Assembly (NCBI GenBank): GCA_029817715.1
Contig: JARUPY010000371.1
Span: 62,001-126,000 of the forward strand
Reading direction: 5' to 3'
Length of the DNA stretch: 64,000 bases
DNA from: Melastoma dodecandrum
Lineage: Eukaryota; Streptophyta; Magnoliopsida; Myrtales; Melastomataceae
The notes beneath the pieces were generated by a model. The model searched no databases and had not been told where the DNA came from. It worked only from the letters and a program-made list of their open reading frames with translations. Within the stretch, counting starts at the first letter, position 1. Every line of letters starts with the position of its first letter. Below, piece after piece: positions 39,842 to 47,505 of the stretch. The translations under genes and the position numbers were made by a program.

Positions 39842-40984
39842 TCAGGCCTTCGCGTACGGCTTGGAGAGGTACTCCGCATGGCCCTGCGCCTCGCTGGCGA
39901 GCCGGGGCAGGTCCTGCTTCGAGCAGAAGCGCATGAAGTTCACACCGACCATCTTCGCGACCGGCTTCTGCACGGCCTGGATGATGACGATGTCCATCAG
40001 GTCCTTGATCTCGTCGGGCTGCTGCGTGAGATCGATCAGCGTCTCGTTGAACTTGAAGGCATCGCGAACGACGACCGTCTCCGTGAGCATGTTGCCGTCA
40101 TCATCGCCGCCGACGCCGCGCTCCCATGTCTGGAGCATGAAGTTGGTCCAGGCGTAGCCCTGCTCGTTGCGATCTTCCCAGGCTTCGCTGATGCCGATCT
40201 TCTTCTTGGTTCCAAGGAAGCGGACGCCCGGATAGGCCGAGAACACACCATCGGAGATGTCGCCGCGAATGAGCTTCACGAAGAGCGCCTTGCGCCACCA
40301 CTCGGGCTCGGGCTCGAAAGAGAACTCGACCGGCACGAACTCTTCGCCCGCCTCCTTGGCCGCCTTCTTGCGCTCCTTCTCAGCCTTGACGTGCTTGCTG
40401 CGCTCCTCGGCGATCGTCTTACCGACCTTCAGGCGACCCTTCGACGGATCGACGCTGAACACGAAGGGCTCGTTGTCGTAGTTGACGACGCTGTTGCAGG
40501 TGACGACGCGCTCGTTGACGCCATCGACGATCGTGACGTTCGGCGCCAGGAGCTGGATGAAATCCGAGTCGCCCGACAAGATGACGTGCTGATCGTGAGG
40601 ATGGAGCTGGACCCAGCGCGCGACGAAATCGTCGCCCTCGACGCCCTCGCTCTGGAGGACAGTGCAGTTGGTCTGCATGGAGATGTAATCGACGAGGTCG
40701 TTCATCACCGAGAAGAAGACCTCATCGTCTTCCTTCTCGCGCTCGGTCTTCTGCATCCGCTCAAGCTTGCGCTTGCGCTTGTAGGCTGGGAAGACGTCGT
40801 TGCGCCAGGAACGGCCTTCGACGCAGAACACCATGTGCTCGACGCCCATGTCGCGATAGAGCTTGCGCAGCGAGCGGAAGACGATGTGCAGCGCCATGCC
40901 CGCCTTGGTAAAGGCATCGGCCTGGGAGGCGAACATGCACCTATAGAAGAGATTAGACGTGTCTATGATTGCGTATTTGGTCAA
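39842..40984 (-). CDS. rnh: FEN-family ribonuclease H (T4 Rnh-like)
   Basis: 380 residues from a TTG at 40984. YAIIDTSNLFYRCMFAS holds the first metal Asp. FCVEGRSWRNDVFPAYKRKR is the helical-arch entry, GVEGDDFVARW and LSGDSDFIQLL carry the clustered acidic residues, and a C-terminal helix-hairpin-helix region follows. It removes RNA primers 5'-3' during lagging-strand synthesis. Slightly longer than T4 Rnh (305). It follows the terminator of the upstream lipoprotein gene directly. Confidence 0.88.
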   Translation of the reverse strand: MTKYAIIDTSNLFYRCMFASQADAFTKAGMALHIVFRSLRKLYRDMGVEHMVFCVEGRSWRNDVFPAYKRKRKLERMQKTEREKEDDEVFFSVMNDLVDYISMQTNCTVLQSEGVEGDDFVARWVQLHPHDQHVILSGDSDFIQLLAPNVTIVDGVNERVVTCNSVVNYDNEPFVFSVDPSKGRLKVGKTIAEERSKHVKAEKERKKAAKEAGEEFVPVEFSFEPEPEWWRKALFVKLIRGDISDGVFSAYPGVRFLGTKKKIGISEAWEDRNEQGYAWTNFMLQTWERGVGGDDDGNMLTETVVVRDAFKFNETLIDLTQQPDEIKDLMDIVIIQAVQKPVAKMVGVNFMRFCSKQDLPRLASEAQGHAEYLSKPYAKA

Positions 40985-41016
40985 CGAAAAAATGGGCCTT
41001 AAAAACTAAGGCCCAT
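40984..41016 (-). terminator. Intrinsic terminator
   Basis: A 10-bp stem (40992-41001 with 41007-41016), 5-nt loop and TTTTTT on the minus strand. It ends the 41353-41036 unit and abuts the rnh start codon. Confidence 0.8.
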
Positions 41017-41035
41017 CATCGTCCATCGGCGACCG

Positions 41036-41353
41036 TTATTTCAATATTATCTCGACCTGAACACGGCCGCAGTCGTCGTTCGGGCCGGTCTTCTCTCGCA
41101 CCGGGTTCATGATGTCGAAGCCGACGAAGTAGATCGGGATGATGACACTCTCGATGAAGATCGCCGTCCAGAAGATGTTGCCGATCGACGGCTCGTAGCA
41201 AACGTGGTCGCTACGCCGGTCCTGGTTCAGGAGGCCGTAGGTCGGATACGTCTTCTCGCCGTTGTTGTCGCGGACGGTCAGCGGCTTGCCGCAACCGGCA
41301 AGAAGAAGCGAGGCGCAGACAATAAGGGCGATGGGTGCAAAAAGTCTTTTCAT
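41036..41353 (-). CDS. Lipoprotein with a membrane segment
   Basis: 105 residues. Signal peptide and lipobox (FAPIALIVCASLLLAGC), with the lipidated Cys at about 21. A later hydrophobic segment (IFWTAIFIESVIIPIYFVGF) suggests anchoring or a loop at the inner membrane. Phage lipoproteins often mediate superinfection exclusion; here that is only a possibility. Confidence 0.7.
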   Translation of the reverse strand: MKRLFAPIALIVCASLLLAGCGKPLTVRDNNGEKTYPTYGLLNQDRRSDHVCYEPSIGNIFWTAIFIESVIIPIYFVGFDIMNPVREKTGPNDDCGRVQVEIILK

Positions 41354-41378
41354 ATCAAATCCTCAAAAATAAATTGAA

Positions 41379-41696
41379 TTAGCAGCACTTGATCTCGTTG
41401 CCGAGCGAGACATTCTCGTCGGGATTGTAGCCCTTCTCGTAGACCATCGCGTCGATGCCGCCGCGCGCCCAGTTGGCATCACGATCAGCAACATCGCCAA
41501 AGAACGTCTCGTCGAAGATCGCGATGGGTTCGAGATAGCCGCACTTCTTCATGAACTTCTCGATGGCGGACATCACGTTGACTTCCCAGTGGTCGTCGAG
41601 GAACTCCTCGATAGCCGACTCCTGGATCAAGAAATCGCAGATGTGGGCCTCGTCTTCGAACACGTTGAAGCGCTTGATCTGGGACAGGGAGGTCAT
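41379..41696 (-). CDS. Hypothetical protein
   Basis: 105 residues beginning MTSLSQIKRFNVFEDEAHIC, acidic, ending LGNEIKCC. It precedes the lipoprotein by 25 bases in the same direction. No family recognised. Confidence 0.6.
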   Translation of the reverse strand: MTSLSQIKRFNVFEDEAHICDFLIQESAIEEFLDDHWEVNVMSAIEKFMKKCGYLEPIAIFDETFFGDVADRDANWARGGIDAMVYEKGYNPDENVSLGNEIKCC

Positions 41697-41795
41697 TGAA
41701 TCAGTCCTGAAAACACTTGGTTGAAAAGGGTCGTCGCGTGGCTAAGCCGCCACCCGGAAATCCCTAAACGAACTCTCGTCGTTAGGCAACATATA

Positions 41796-42506
41796 TCACT
41801 GGTAGTTGGCGGAGCCGTCGCCGAGATCGGTGCGTGTGGAGCGGCTGGCGTCTTCGATAAAAGCGTAGCCGTCATCCTCTTCGGGAATCGAGCGGTTGAG
41901 GTCCTGGAACCACATGTCGACGATCTCGTCTTCGGTCGCCGCGACATAGCCATGCATGCGCAGGTAGGTGATCCACTGATCGTTCCAGTCGAACTCGATG
42001 TACATGCCGCCCAGGCCATCCTCGGCATTGAAGCCGTGGTCGACGATCCCGATCCAAGGCTCCTTGTGGATGATCGCCCGCTGCTTCTCGTACTCGTTCG
42101 TGTCGATCTTCTCGTAGGCATAGTCGACGTCGAGCAGCGCGAGCGCGCGCTCATCGGTGCCTTCCGGGTGCTTGAAGCCCGCGATGTCCTGGTGGTGCCT
42201 GTAGGCATCTCCGATCTCGTGTTCGAGCATCAGCTCGCAGAGACGCTGGCTCGGCCGGTCCTTGTCGACGTTCTCGCGGCGGCACGCGCCTTCGAACGGG
42301 GAGATGCGGCCATGCTTTACGTCGATGTCGACGAGGGCGAGCCTTAGACCCTCCTCGTTATCTGCGTGGTCGATCTTTGCCATCTCGCGATCGAGGTCCT
42401 CGCCGTCGAAATAGTATTCGGCGTTAGCGCGATCGAACGTCTTGCCCTTAAGGCCCCAGCTACCCGGAAGCCATTTGAAAGGGATTGTTCTCTTAATCTT
42501 GCTCAT
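41796..42506 (-). CDS. Hypothetical acidic protein
   Basis: 236 residues, ribosome site CTGGAG. MSKIKRTIPFKWLPGSWGLK precedes an acidic, aromatic-rich body (YEKIDTNEYEKQRAIIHKEP, then GMYIEFDWNDQWITYLRMHG). A TATAAT box lies just upstream. It may be a DNA-mimic-like or regulatory protein from its charge, but no match is recognised. Confidence 0.6.
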   Translation of the reverse strand: MSKIKRTIPFKWLPGSWGLKGKTFDRANAEYYFDGEDLDREMAKIDHADNEEGLRLALVDIDVKHGRISPFEGACRRENVDKDRPSQRLCELMLEHEIGDAYRHHQDIAGFKHPEGTDERALALLDVDYAYEKIDTNEYEKQRAIIHKEPWIGIVDHGFNAEDGLGGMYIEFDWNDQWITYLRMHGYVAATEDEIVDMWFQDLNRSIPEEDDGYAFIEDASRSTRTDLGDGSANYQ

Positions 42507-42593
42507 CTACACTCCAGGTAGTCAATTATCTACGATTATATAGCGTAGTCCGGAGGATTGGCGACTAAAATGAAGCAATACATATCAATATCG

Positions 42594-42621
42594 ACGCATA
42601 TTACAACGCGTCGTATATACT
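42594..42621 (+). promoter_or_regulatory. TATACT box beside an inverted repeat
   Basis: CGACGC...GCGTCG (about 42594-42615) forms a 6-bp inverted repeat abutting TATACT (about 42616-42621), six bases before the ATG at 42628. Likely promoter plus operator of that gene. Confidence 0.4.
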
Positions 42622-42627
42622 AGCCTG

Positions 42628-43212
42628 ATGAAGCACATCACACACATGACACCTATTGTCGTCGGAGAGCAGAGCGTCATCGGCACCAGTAAGAACTTCC
42701 CGGTTGGATGGGGTAACTACTTCTCCCTCATCGTCGAAGGCAAGTCGGTCTCTGTCTGCAACATGTGGTTGGAGAACCTTGAGGCGGCCGATTGCCGTTT
42801 CGACCTTGGAGGCGAGGTCAAGATCAGGCGCTATGACAGCGACCACTGCCTCGTCATCGACGACCGGATTCCTCCGAGCTGGCGCTACGACAAGCTTTGC
42901 TTCCGTGGCGGATCGCCGATGACCATCGACGTCGCCGTCGACATGTATGGCTTCCTCGGCGACCCTGGCAACGAGATCGAGCAGTTCTTCAACCCGGAGA
43001 GCTACTGGGAGAAGCGCGGCAGCGCGTATCGTAACGGTATCATCGTCACTAAAGTGGAAGCGAAGTCGCGGGTGCTTAGGACCGAATGGAATTTTGAGGG
43101 AGTTGCCTCGTTGAAGCTGTTCGATCCAGGTGTTCGGCGTTTCGGCGTAGAAGCGGAAGAAGAGATCGCTCTTACACTCATGGACGAAGTACGGAAGACG
43201 GAAGGTCATTGA
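42628..43212 (+). CDS. Hypothetical protein
   Basis: 194 residues, beginning MKHITHMTPIVVGEQSVIGT. A beta-rich sequence such as GWGNYFSLIVEGKSVSVCNM and DVAVDMYGFLGDPGNEIEQF. The start codon would be at the 5' end of the transcript. No family recognised. Confidence 0.6.
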   Translation: MKHITHMTPIVVGEQSVIGTSKNFPVGWGNYFSLIVEGKSVSVCNMWLENLEAADCRFDLGGEVKIRRYDSDHCLVIDDRIPPSWRYDKLCFRGGSPMTIDVAVDMYGFLGDPGNEIEQFFNPESYWEKRGSAYRNGIIVTKVEAKSRVLRTEWNFEGVASLKLFDPGVRRFGVEAEEEIALTLMDEVRKTEGH

Positions 43213-43262
43213 CATTCTTCGGGCTTGTGGTACAAACAATGCATTCTTAAGGAGTGATTGCA

Positions 43263-43517
43263 TTGCCCAGTCGCCAGCTCGTTCTTGCCGCCAACCAAGC
43301 CGGTGGCGTCGTTCTGCCCGATAACAGGGACTGGACGAATAGGATCGAGATCAAGTCCTCGTCGAGCAGCAAGCTCTATATCGTTGCGCAGCACAAGACG
43401 AACAAGACATGGGGCTGCTCCTGCTTCGGCTGGAAGCGTCACCGGAACTGCAAGCACCTCAATTCGATGATGCCTTCTCTCCAGTTCATCGCGGCGCCCG
43501 TCCGAGGCGTTCGCTAA
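43263..43517 (+). CDS. SWIM-type zinc-finger small protein
   Basis: 84 residues from the TTG at 43263, with AAGGAG 8 nt upstream. WGCSCFGWKRHRNCKHL is the CxC...CxH SWIM zinc signature, found in MuDR-type and bacterial DNA or protein-binding proteins. The rest is short. Its stop overlaps the start of the DnaJ-like gene (TAATG). Confidence 0.7.
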   Translation: MPSRQLVLAANQAGGVVLPDNRDWTNRIEIKSSSSSKLYIVAQHKTNKTWGCSCFGWKRHRNCKHLNSMMPSLQFIAAPVRGVR

Positions 43518-43888
43518 TGGGTCGCCCGCGCCTCACCGACGAAGAGCGGCAGGCCCGCAAGAAGGCGCGGGCGGCGCATTCGTTCTCGGATGCTGCCTAC
43601 CGGCACTTCGACCCCAAGGTCTCGGGCTACGGCTCGGTCGACGAGTGGATCGCCGCCGCCGAGGCGCTGTCGGGGAATCGCGGCACGCTCAAGCGCGAGC
43701 ACAATCGCGACGCTCGCCACGCCGCCGATCTTGACGTCATGTGCCTCCTGACGCTCCCGTCCGACATTGCCGGGCTGAAGAAGGCCTATCGCAACGCGCT
43801 CTTCGTGGCGCACCCCGACTGTGGCGGCTCGACCGAGGCCGCGAAGGAGCTGATCGCCGCCTACGAGCGGCTGTCGAAGCTCTACTGA
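43517..43888 (+). CDS. Protein with C-terminal J-domain-like segment
   Basis: 123 residues. Basic N-terminus (GRPRLTDEERQARKKARAAH), and a C-terminal half LPSDIAGLKKAYRNALFVAH-PDCGG with the HPD tripeptide of J domains, then an AKELIAAYERLSKLY helix. It could recruit host DnaK. The J domain is truncated to helices II-III, so function is uncertain. Confidence 0.65.
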   Translation: MGRPRLTDEERQARKKARAAHSFSDAAYRHFDPKVSGYGSVDEWIAAAEALSGNRGTLKREHNRDARHAADLDVMCLLTLPSDIAGLKKAYRNALFVAHPDCGGSTEAAKELIAAYERLSKLY

Positions 43889-43901
43889 GGAGCCGCGCAC
43901 C

Positions 43902-44294
43902 ATGACATGGCGCCGATCGCCCGAACCCATAGACCTTCCGCCCGAAGCCGAAGCCGAGATCGAAGCGATGCGCGAAGCGTGGCTCGGGCTCAGCAACAGC
44001 GAGCGCCGTGATCTGCGCCGCGCCCAGGCGTTGATCGATCCTGTCAAGAAGCTGGTAGGCTTGGAGGAACATTACCGCCACATCCTCCGAGACTACACCA
44101 GGGTGATGGATAACCTCAGCCAGCTCAACCGCAATGGCTGGGTCCTGCATCATCCCGAGACGGGAGCGCAACTTCCTCTGTCGGATGTGAAGCTTGCGAT
44201 AAAGGAGCTTCAGAGTAAGGCGGAGGGAGCAACCGGCGCGTCCTTCCGCCTGGACTGGAAGGGCTTCCCACGGAGCAAGCGCGAGCGGTTGTAA
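43902..44294 (+). CDS. Helical hypothetical protein
   Basis: 130 residues, almost all helical (AEAEIEAMREAWLGLSNSER, then QLNRNGWVLHHPETG). Ends with a basic FPRSKRERL. It follows the J-domain-like gene by 13 bases, and the next gene by 17. Confidence 0.6.
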   Translation: MTWRRSPEPIDLPPEAEAEIEAMREAWLGLSNSERRDLRRAQALIDPVKKLVGLEEHYRHILRDYTRVMDNLSQLNRNGWVLHHPETGAQLPLSDVKLAIKELQSKAEGATGASFRLDWKGFPRSKRERL

Positions 44295-44311
44295 GGCAGT
44301 TCGAGGGATAG

Positions 44312-44542
44312 ATGGACGACGTCATCAAGAGGTATCTCGCGGCCTTCGAGGCTGCGCATGGCCCGGAGAAGGAGAAGCCGAAGGTCTCCTATTCGAAGGG
44401 ATGGTTCACCGTGGACAGCATCTACACCGGTAAGCATCGCCGGTCAGGGATCGAGGCTATGATCGTCCGCCTCTACGCCATGGCTGAAGGTAACGAGCGT
44501 AGACGGCGCGCCGTACAAACGTCAGACCTACCCGAACGTTGA
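44312..44542 (+). CDS. Small hypothetical protein
   Basis: 76 residues: MDDVIKRYLAAFEAAHGPEK and VSYSKGWFTVDSIYTGKHRR. The SKGWF-I-RRSG-IE-M layout looks like a compact DNA-binding fold but is not assignable. Last gene of the 43263-44542 operon. Confidence 0.6.
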   Translation: MDDVIKRYLAAFEAAHGPEKEKPKVSYSKGWFTVDSIYTGKHRRSGIEAMIVRLYAMAEGNERRRRAVQTSDLPER

Positions 44543-44587
44543 CTTCAAGCTTTAATATTGCCTAGTACTGCGGTCAGGAAATAAGCT

Positions 44588-44618
44588 TGCCATATACTTT
44601 ATGGCAGGCTTTCTTTTT
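44588..44618 (+). terminator. Terminator-like hairpin just upstream of thyX
   Basis: A perfect 7-bp stem (44588-44594 with 44600-44606) followed by GGCTTTCTTTTT, ending one or two bases before the ATG at 44620. It may end the upstream operon or act as an attenuator of thyX. Confidence 0.55.
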
Positions 44619-44619
44619 A

Positions 44620-45492
44620 ATGACCACTGTTTCAGATATTGAGAACGATCCGAATTTCATCAGGTGCCTCGACCACGGCTTCGTCGGCCTCGTCGACCAT
44701 ATGGGCTCTGATACGGACATTGCGCGCGCGGCGCGCGTCTCGTACGGCGCTGGCACCAAGACCGTTAACGAGGATCGCGGCCTCATCCGCTACCTGATCA
44801 AGCACAAGCACACCTCGCCGATCGAGATGGCCGAGGTGAAGCTGCACCTGAAGCTCCCGATCTTCGTCATGCGCCAGCTCGTGCGCCATCGCACGTCGAG
44901 CCTCAACGAGTACTCCGGGCGCTATTCGATCATGTCGAACGAGTTCTACGTGCCAGCGATGGACGCCCTCATGCCGCAGAGCAAGGATAACAAGCAGGGC
45001 CGGGCTGGCGAGCTATCAGACACCCAGAAGCTCGACATCAACTATCGCATGAACGATCACTTCGAGCGCTCCTATCAGCTCTATTCGACGCTTGTCGATG
45101 GCGAGGATGACGGGTTCGGACTCGCCCGCGAGCTGGCGCGCACGGTCCTGCCGGTCGCAGGCTACACCGAGCTTTACTGGAAGCAGGACCTGCACAACCT
45201 CCTGCACCTGATCAAGCTGCGCCGTGACGGACACGCCCAGTATGAGATAAGGGTCTTCGCTGAGGCGATCTTCCAGCTCATCCAGCCGTTGTTTCCGGCG
45301 ACGATCGAGGCCTGGGAAGACTACGTGTGGGGCTCGGTCACTCTGTCGAGGATGGAGGTTGACCTCTTCAACGAAATCCTGAAGGACTGGCGCGCAAACG
45401 AAAAGTCGTTGGAGATGGACGACACGACCGCCGACCGTTTCGGTATGGGCAAGCGCGAGTTCAAGGAATTCCGTTCCAGATGGGATATCTGA
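44620..45492 (+). CDS. thyX: Flavin-dependent thymidylate synthase ThyX
   Basis: 290 residues from the ATG at 44620. The ThyX signature RHRTSSLNEYSGRYS is at about 89-103. It makes dTMP from dUMP with FAD, NADPH and methylene-THF. AARVSYGAGTK and a final EFRSRWDI are also typical. Common in phages of hosts that use ThyX. Its end overlaps the small membrane gene at 45480. Confidence 0.95.
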   Translation: MTTVSDIENDPNFIRCLDHGFVGLVDHMGSDTDIARAARVSYGAGTKTVNEDRGLIRYLIKHKHTSPIEMAEVKLHLKLPIFVMRQLVRHRTSSLNEYSGRYSIMSNEFYVPAMDALMPQSKDNKQGRAGELSDTQKLDINYRMNDHFERSYQLYSTLVDGEDDGFGLARELARTVLPVAGYTELYWKQDLHNLLHLIKLRRDGHAQYEIRVFAEAIFQLIQPLFPATIEAWEDYVWGSVTLSRMEVDLFNEILKDWRANEKSLEMDDTTADRFGMGKREFKEFRSRWDI

Positions 45493-45686
45493 TCCTAGGC
45501 GCCATATTCTTCGCCCCGTTCGTCGCAGGTGCTGCCTGCGGCGAGTGGCGCACGTTCCTCCAGCTCCAGGCGCTGTCGTGCCTGATGCCGCCAGTGTGGT
45601 TCATCACGGCGGTCTGCGCGATCGGCGTCGTCATGGATCGTTTGGAGCGGTTGTCCTGGGTCGGATGGGAGCGATCCGAGGCCTAG
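45480..45686 (+). CDS. Small membrane protein
   Basis: 68 residues with hydrophobic segments (GYLILGAIFFAPFVAGAACG and LMPPVWFITAVCAIGVVMDR). The ATG lies inside the end of thyX, so it is probably translationally coupled. Function unknown. Confidence 0.6.
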   Translation: MGYLILGAIFFAPFVAGAACGEWRTFLQLQALSCLMPPVWFITAVCAIGVVMDRLERLSWVGWERSEA

Positions 45687-45717
45687 TCTACCAACAGAAA
45701 ACCTCGACGAGTCCTTG

Positions 45718-45723
45718 TAAATA
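45718..45723 (+). promoter_or_regulatory. TAAATA late-type box, ATG after 5 nt
   Basis: TGTAAATA-TTTGC-ATG, in front of the fibre-like gene at 45729. Confidence 0.5.
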
Positions 45724-45728
45724 TTTGC

Positions 45729-46256
45729 ATGGACTTCGTCTTATTTCCGTGCGCACCGAGCGCTTCTCCAGAGCTTACCGGGACCCCAACCGCGCCGACC
45801 GCAGTGGCGGGGACCAACACATCTCAGATTGCCACGACCGCCTTCGTCCAGCAGACGCTCGCTACAATGCTGGCTTTGAAGGCACCGCTAGCGTCACCGA
45901 CCCTCACGGGCACGATAACCGTCTCAGGAAGCCTTGTGATCGGCTCGACGGTCATTGAGCGGGCAAAGGCCATCGCCAAGCCGACAAACGGCTCCACGGT
46001 CACCGTAGCGTCTTCTACGCACCTTCAAATCATCATCGGGCCGATCGGCGTGCTGATGCCGACGATCACCCTGGCATTCCCGACATCTCCAGTCGACGGC
46101 CAGCGCTTCGAGGCGGCCTTCACCGGCAACATCTCGTCGCTCACGTGCTCCGCTCCCGGCGTCATGATCTTCAGCGCGCCGATGTCGATGTCGGCCGGAT
46201 CGAGCATCGAGTATGTCTATGACCAACCCTCGAATGCGTGGTATCGCATCCGCTGA
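45729..46256 (+). CDS. Tail-fibre-like protein
   Basis: 175 residues. GTPTAPTAVAGTNTSQIATTAF is the phage fibre motif that also appears at 62.9 kb. A low-complexity Thr/Val-rich shaft and a C-terminal beta domain (GQRFEAAFTGNISSLTCSAP ending NAWYRIR) follow. Likely a short receptor-binding or collar fibre, expressed late from a leaderless-type promoter. Confidence 0.7.
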   Translation: MDFVLFPCAPSASPELTGTPTAPTAVAGTNTSQIATTAFVQQTLATMLALKAPLASPTLTGTITVSGSLVIGSTVIERAKAIAKPTNGSTVTVASSTHLQIIIGPIGVLMPTITLAFPTSPVDGQRFEAAFTGNISSLTCSAPGVMIFSAPMSMSAGSSIEYVYDQPSNAWYRIR

Positions 46257-46274
46257 CCAATAGAGGACAGTTTG

Positions 46275-46535
46275 ATGGCCGACCCGTTCTCGTCGAAGAA
46301 CACGATCACGCGCATCGATAGTGTGTTGATGGCAATCAGCGTCGATCCCAAGGATCAGACGGAAGGCGCCTGCGCAGTCCATACGCCCATGGGCTGGATG
46401 CCGTTGATCGCGGCCGATCCGAAGCGAGAAGAGTTCGTGCGCGAGCAAGCCAAGATCGTCGCGAAGCAGACAGGCATGAAGATCAAGCTGATCCGGCTGA
46501 CGAACCGTGAAGAGGTGGAAGAGATCAGTCGATGA
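46275..46535 (+). CDS. Small hypothetical protein
   Basis: 86 residues from the ATG at 46275 (GAGGA upstream): MADPFSSKNTITRIDSVLMA, then a GACAVHTPMGWMPLIA segment and a C-terminal KLIRLTNREEVEEISR. It follows the fibre gene by 18 bases. Its last 11 bases overlap the convergent gene at 46525. Confidence 0.55.
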   Translation: MADPFSSKNTITRIDSVLMAISVDPKDQTEGACAVHTPMGWMPLIAADPKREEFVREQAKIVAKQTGMKIKLIRLTNREEVEEISR

Positions 46536-46920
46536 TCGACTTGAAGACGGTCGGATCGAGACCCCTGATCGCGCGTGCCAAGTTTGGCGAGGACTCCAGC
46601 TCATGCGGGTTCTTGAATATCCAGAGCACCACCCGCTCGCGCTCCTCGTTGTAGCGCTCCAGCATGAACTCGCCGCGCATCTTCTCCAGGCCTAGCCCGG
46701 CCGCGATCTGGAAGTGCACGGCCTCGTAGCCGTCCCACATCCAGATGTCGCCGCCCTGAGCAAGGCCGCGCACACGCTCGTGCTTCGTCAACAGGGCGTC
46801 GACCTGGGCGGGGTAGGGGTTCTCGAAAACCTGGACATCTTGACCGAGAACGTCGACCTGGAGGACGCCCTCCAGGATCATCGGAGGTACAACGTCGAGG
46901 AGGAGGCGCATGTCGGTCAT
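46525..46920 (-). CDS. Late hypothetical protein with MTDMRLLLDVV N-terminus
   Basis: 131 residues from the ATG at 46920, five bases after TAAATA. The N-terminus (MTDMRLLLDVVPP) resembles those of 31132 and 33792. The body is helical: GGDIWMWDGYEAVHFQIAAG and RGEFMLERYNEERERVVLWI. Function unknown; packaged or structural role possible. Confidence 0.6.
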   Translation of the reverse strand: MTDMRLLLDVVPPMILEGVLQVDVLGQDVQVFENPYPAQVDALLTKHERVRGLAQGGDIWMWDGYEAVHFQIAAGLGLEKMRGEFMLERYNEERERVVLWIFKNPHELESSPNLARAIRGLDPTVFKSIID

Positions 46921-46925
46921 GCTTG

Positions 46926-46931
46926 TATTTA
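46926..46931 (-). promoter_or_regulatory. TAAATA late-type box, ATG after 5 nt
   Basis: CTTAAATA-CAAGC-ATG on the minus strand. It overlaps the stop of the small membrane gene 46929-47090. Confidence 0.5.
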
Positions 46932-47090
46932 AGCTTTGACGGCCTTCTTCTTCGACGAGAAGATGTGGCCGATGAAGAGGCCTGCGAGCGCTATGGAGAA
47001 CGCGATCACCACAACCCCAAGCACCGCAAATACGAAGATCACCGACGCGATGGCGGTGATGGTCGTCAAGACAAACAGAATGCATTCCAT
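46929..47090 (-). CDS. Small membrane protein (53 aa)
   Basis: ATG at 47090, TAA at 46929-46931. MECILFVLTTITAIASVIFV, then a second hydrophobic run (GVVVIAFSIALAGLFIGHIF) and a basic tail SSKKKAVKA. AGGAG is about 12 nt upstream. A two-helix membrane protein, or holin-like by topology only. Confidence 0.55.
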   Translation of the reverse strand: MECILFVLTTITAIASVIFVFAVLGVVVIAFSIALAGLFIGHIFSSKKKAVKA

Positions 47091-47128
47091 TGAAATATAA
47101 GTCTCCTGAAAAGGTCTCGCAGTAAAGT

Positions 47129-47305
47129 TTAGAAATTACCCTGCGTCCGTCGTCGCCGTATTTCGACCGCGATCTCTTCCTTAAGCTTCGTCTTTATTGG
47201 GCGCTGATGAACACGTATCTGGTGATACTCGATTGCTGACCGCAGCAGTTCGAGTTCTTCGTTGTCAAACGCTTCGAAGCGCAGCTTCTCGTTAGGCGAT
47301 GCCAT
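47129..47305 (-). CDS. Small helical protein
   Basis: 58 residues from the ATG at 47305: MASPNEKLRFEAFDNEELEL, then a charged helix and a basic RRRRTQGNF end. A GTG three codons upstream is an alternative start. Unknown role. Confidence 0.5.
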   Translation of the reverse strand: MASPNEKLRFEAFDNEELELLRSAIEYHQIRVHQRPIKTKLKEEIAVEIRRRRTQGNF

Positions 47306-47379
47306 GAACGTCACTCACTGATCGGGGTGCCGGATATAGTGGCACATCTCTAGCCGGTCGAGGAGTCGAACTTCAATAT

Positions 47380-47408
47380 GAAAAGGGCGGAGACATTGTC
47401 TCCGCCCT
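47380..47408 (-). terminator. Intrinsic terminator
   Basis: A perfect 11-bp stem (47384-47394 with 47398-47408), 3-nt loop, and TTTT on the minus strand. It lies about 100 bases beyond the clamp gene's stop; I see no gene in 47409-47505. Confidence 0.8.
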
Positions 47409-47505
47409 CGGCCTGGGACATGGTGATCTTGCAGGCCTTCTGCGATCCACAATCAAGATTTGGCTCACCTCATTTCTTACTATCCGGTGGGCCGCAGCAT
47501 TTTTC

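Noticed and set aside
47340..47372. tRNA-like T-arm (GAGTCGAAC) before the clamp terminator
   Set aside because: The bases flanking the loop do not pair into a 5-bp T-stem, and there is no matching acceptor or anticodon arm.
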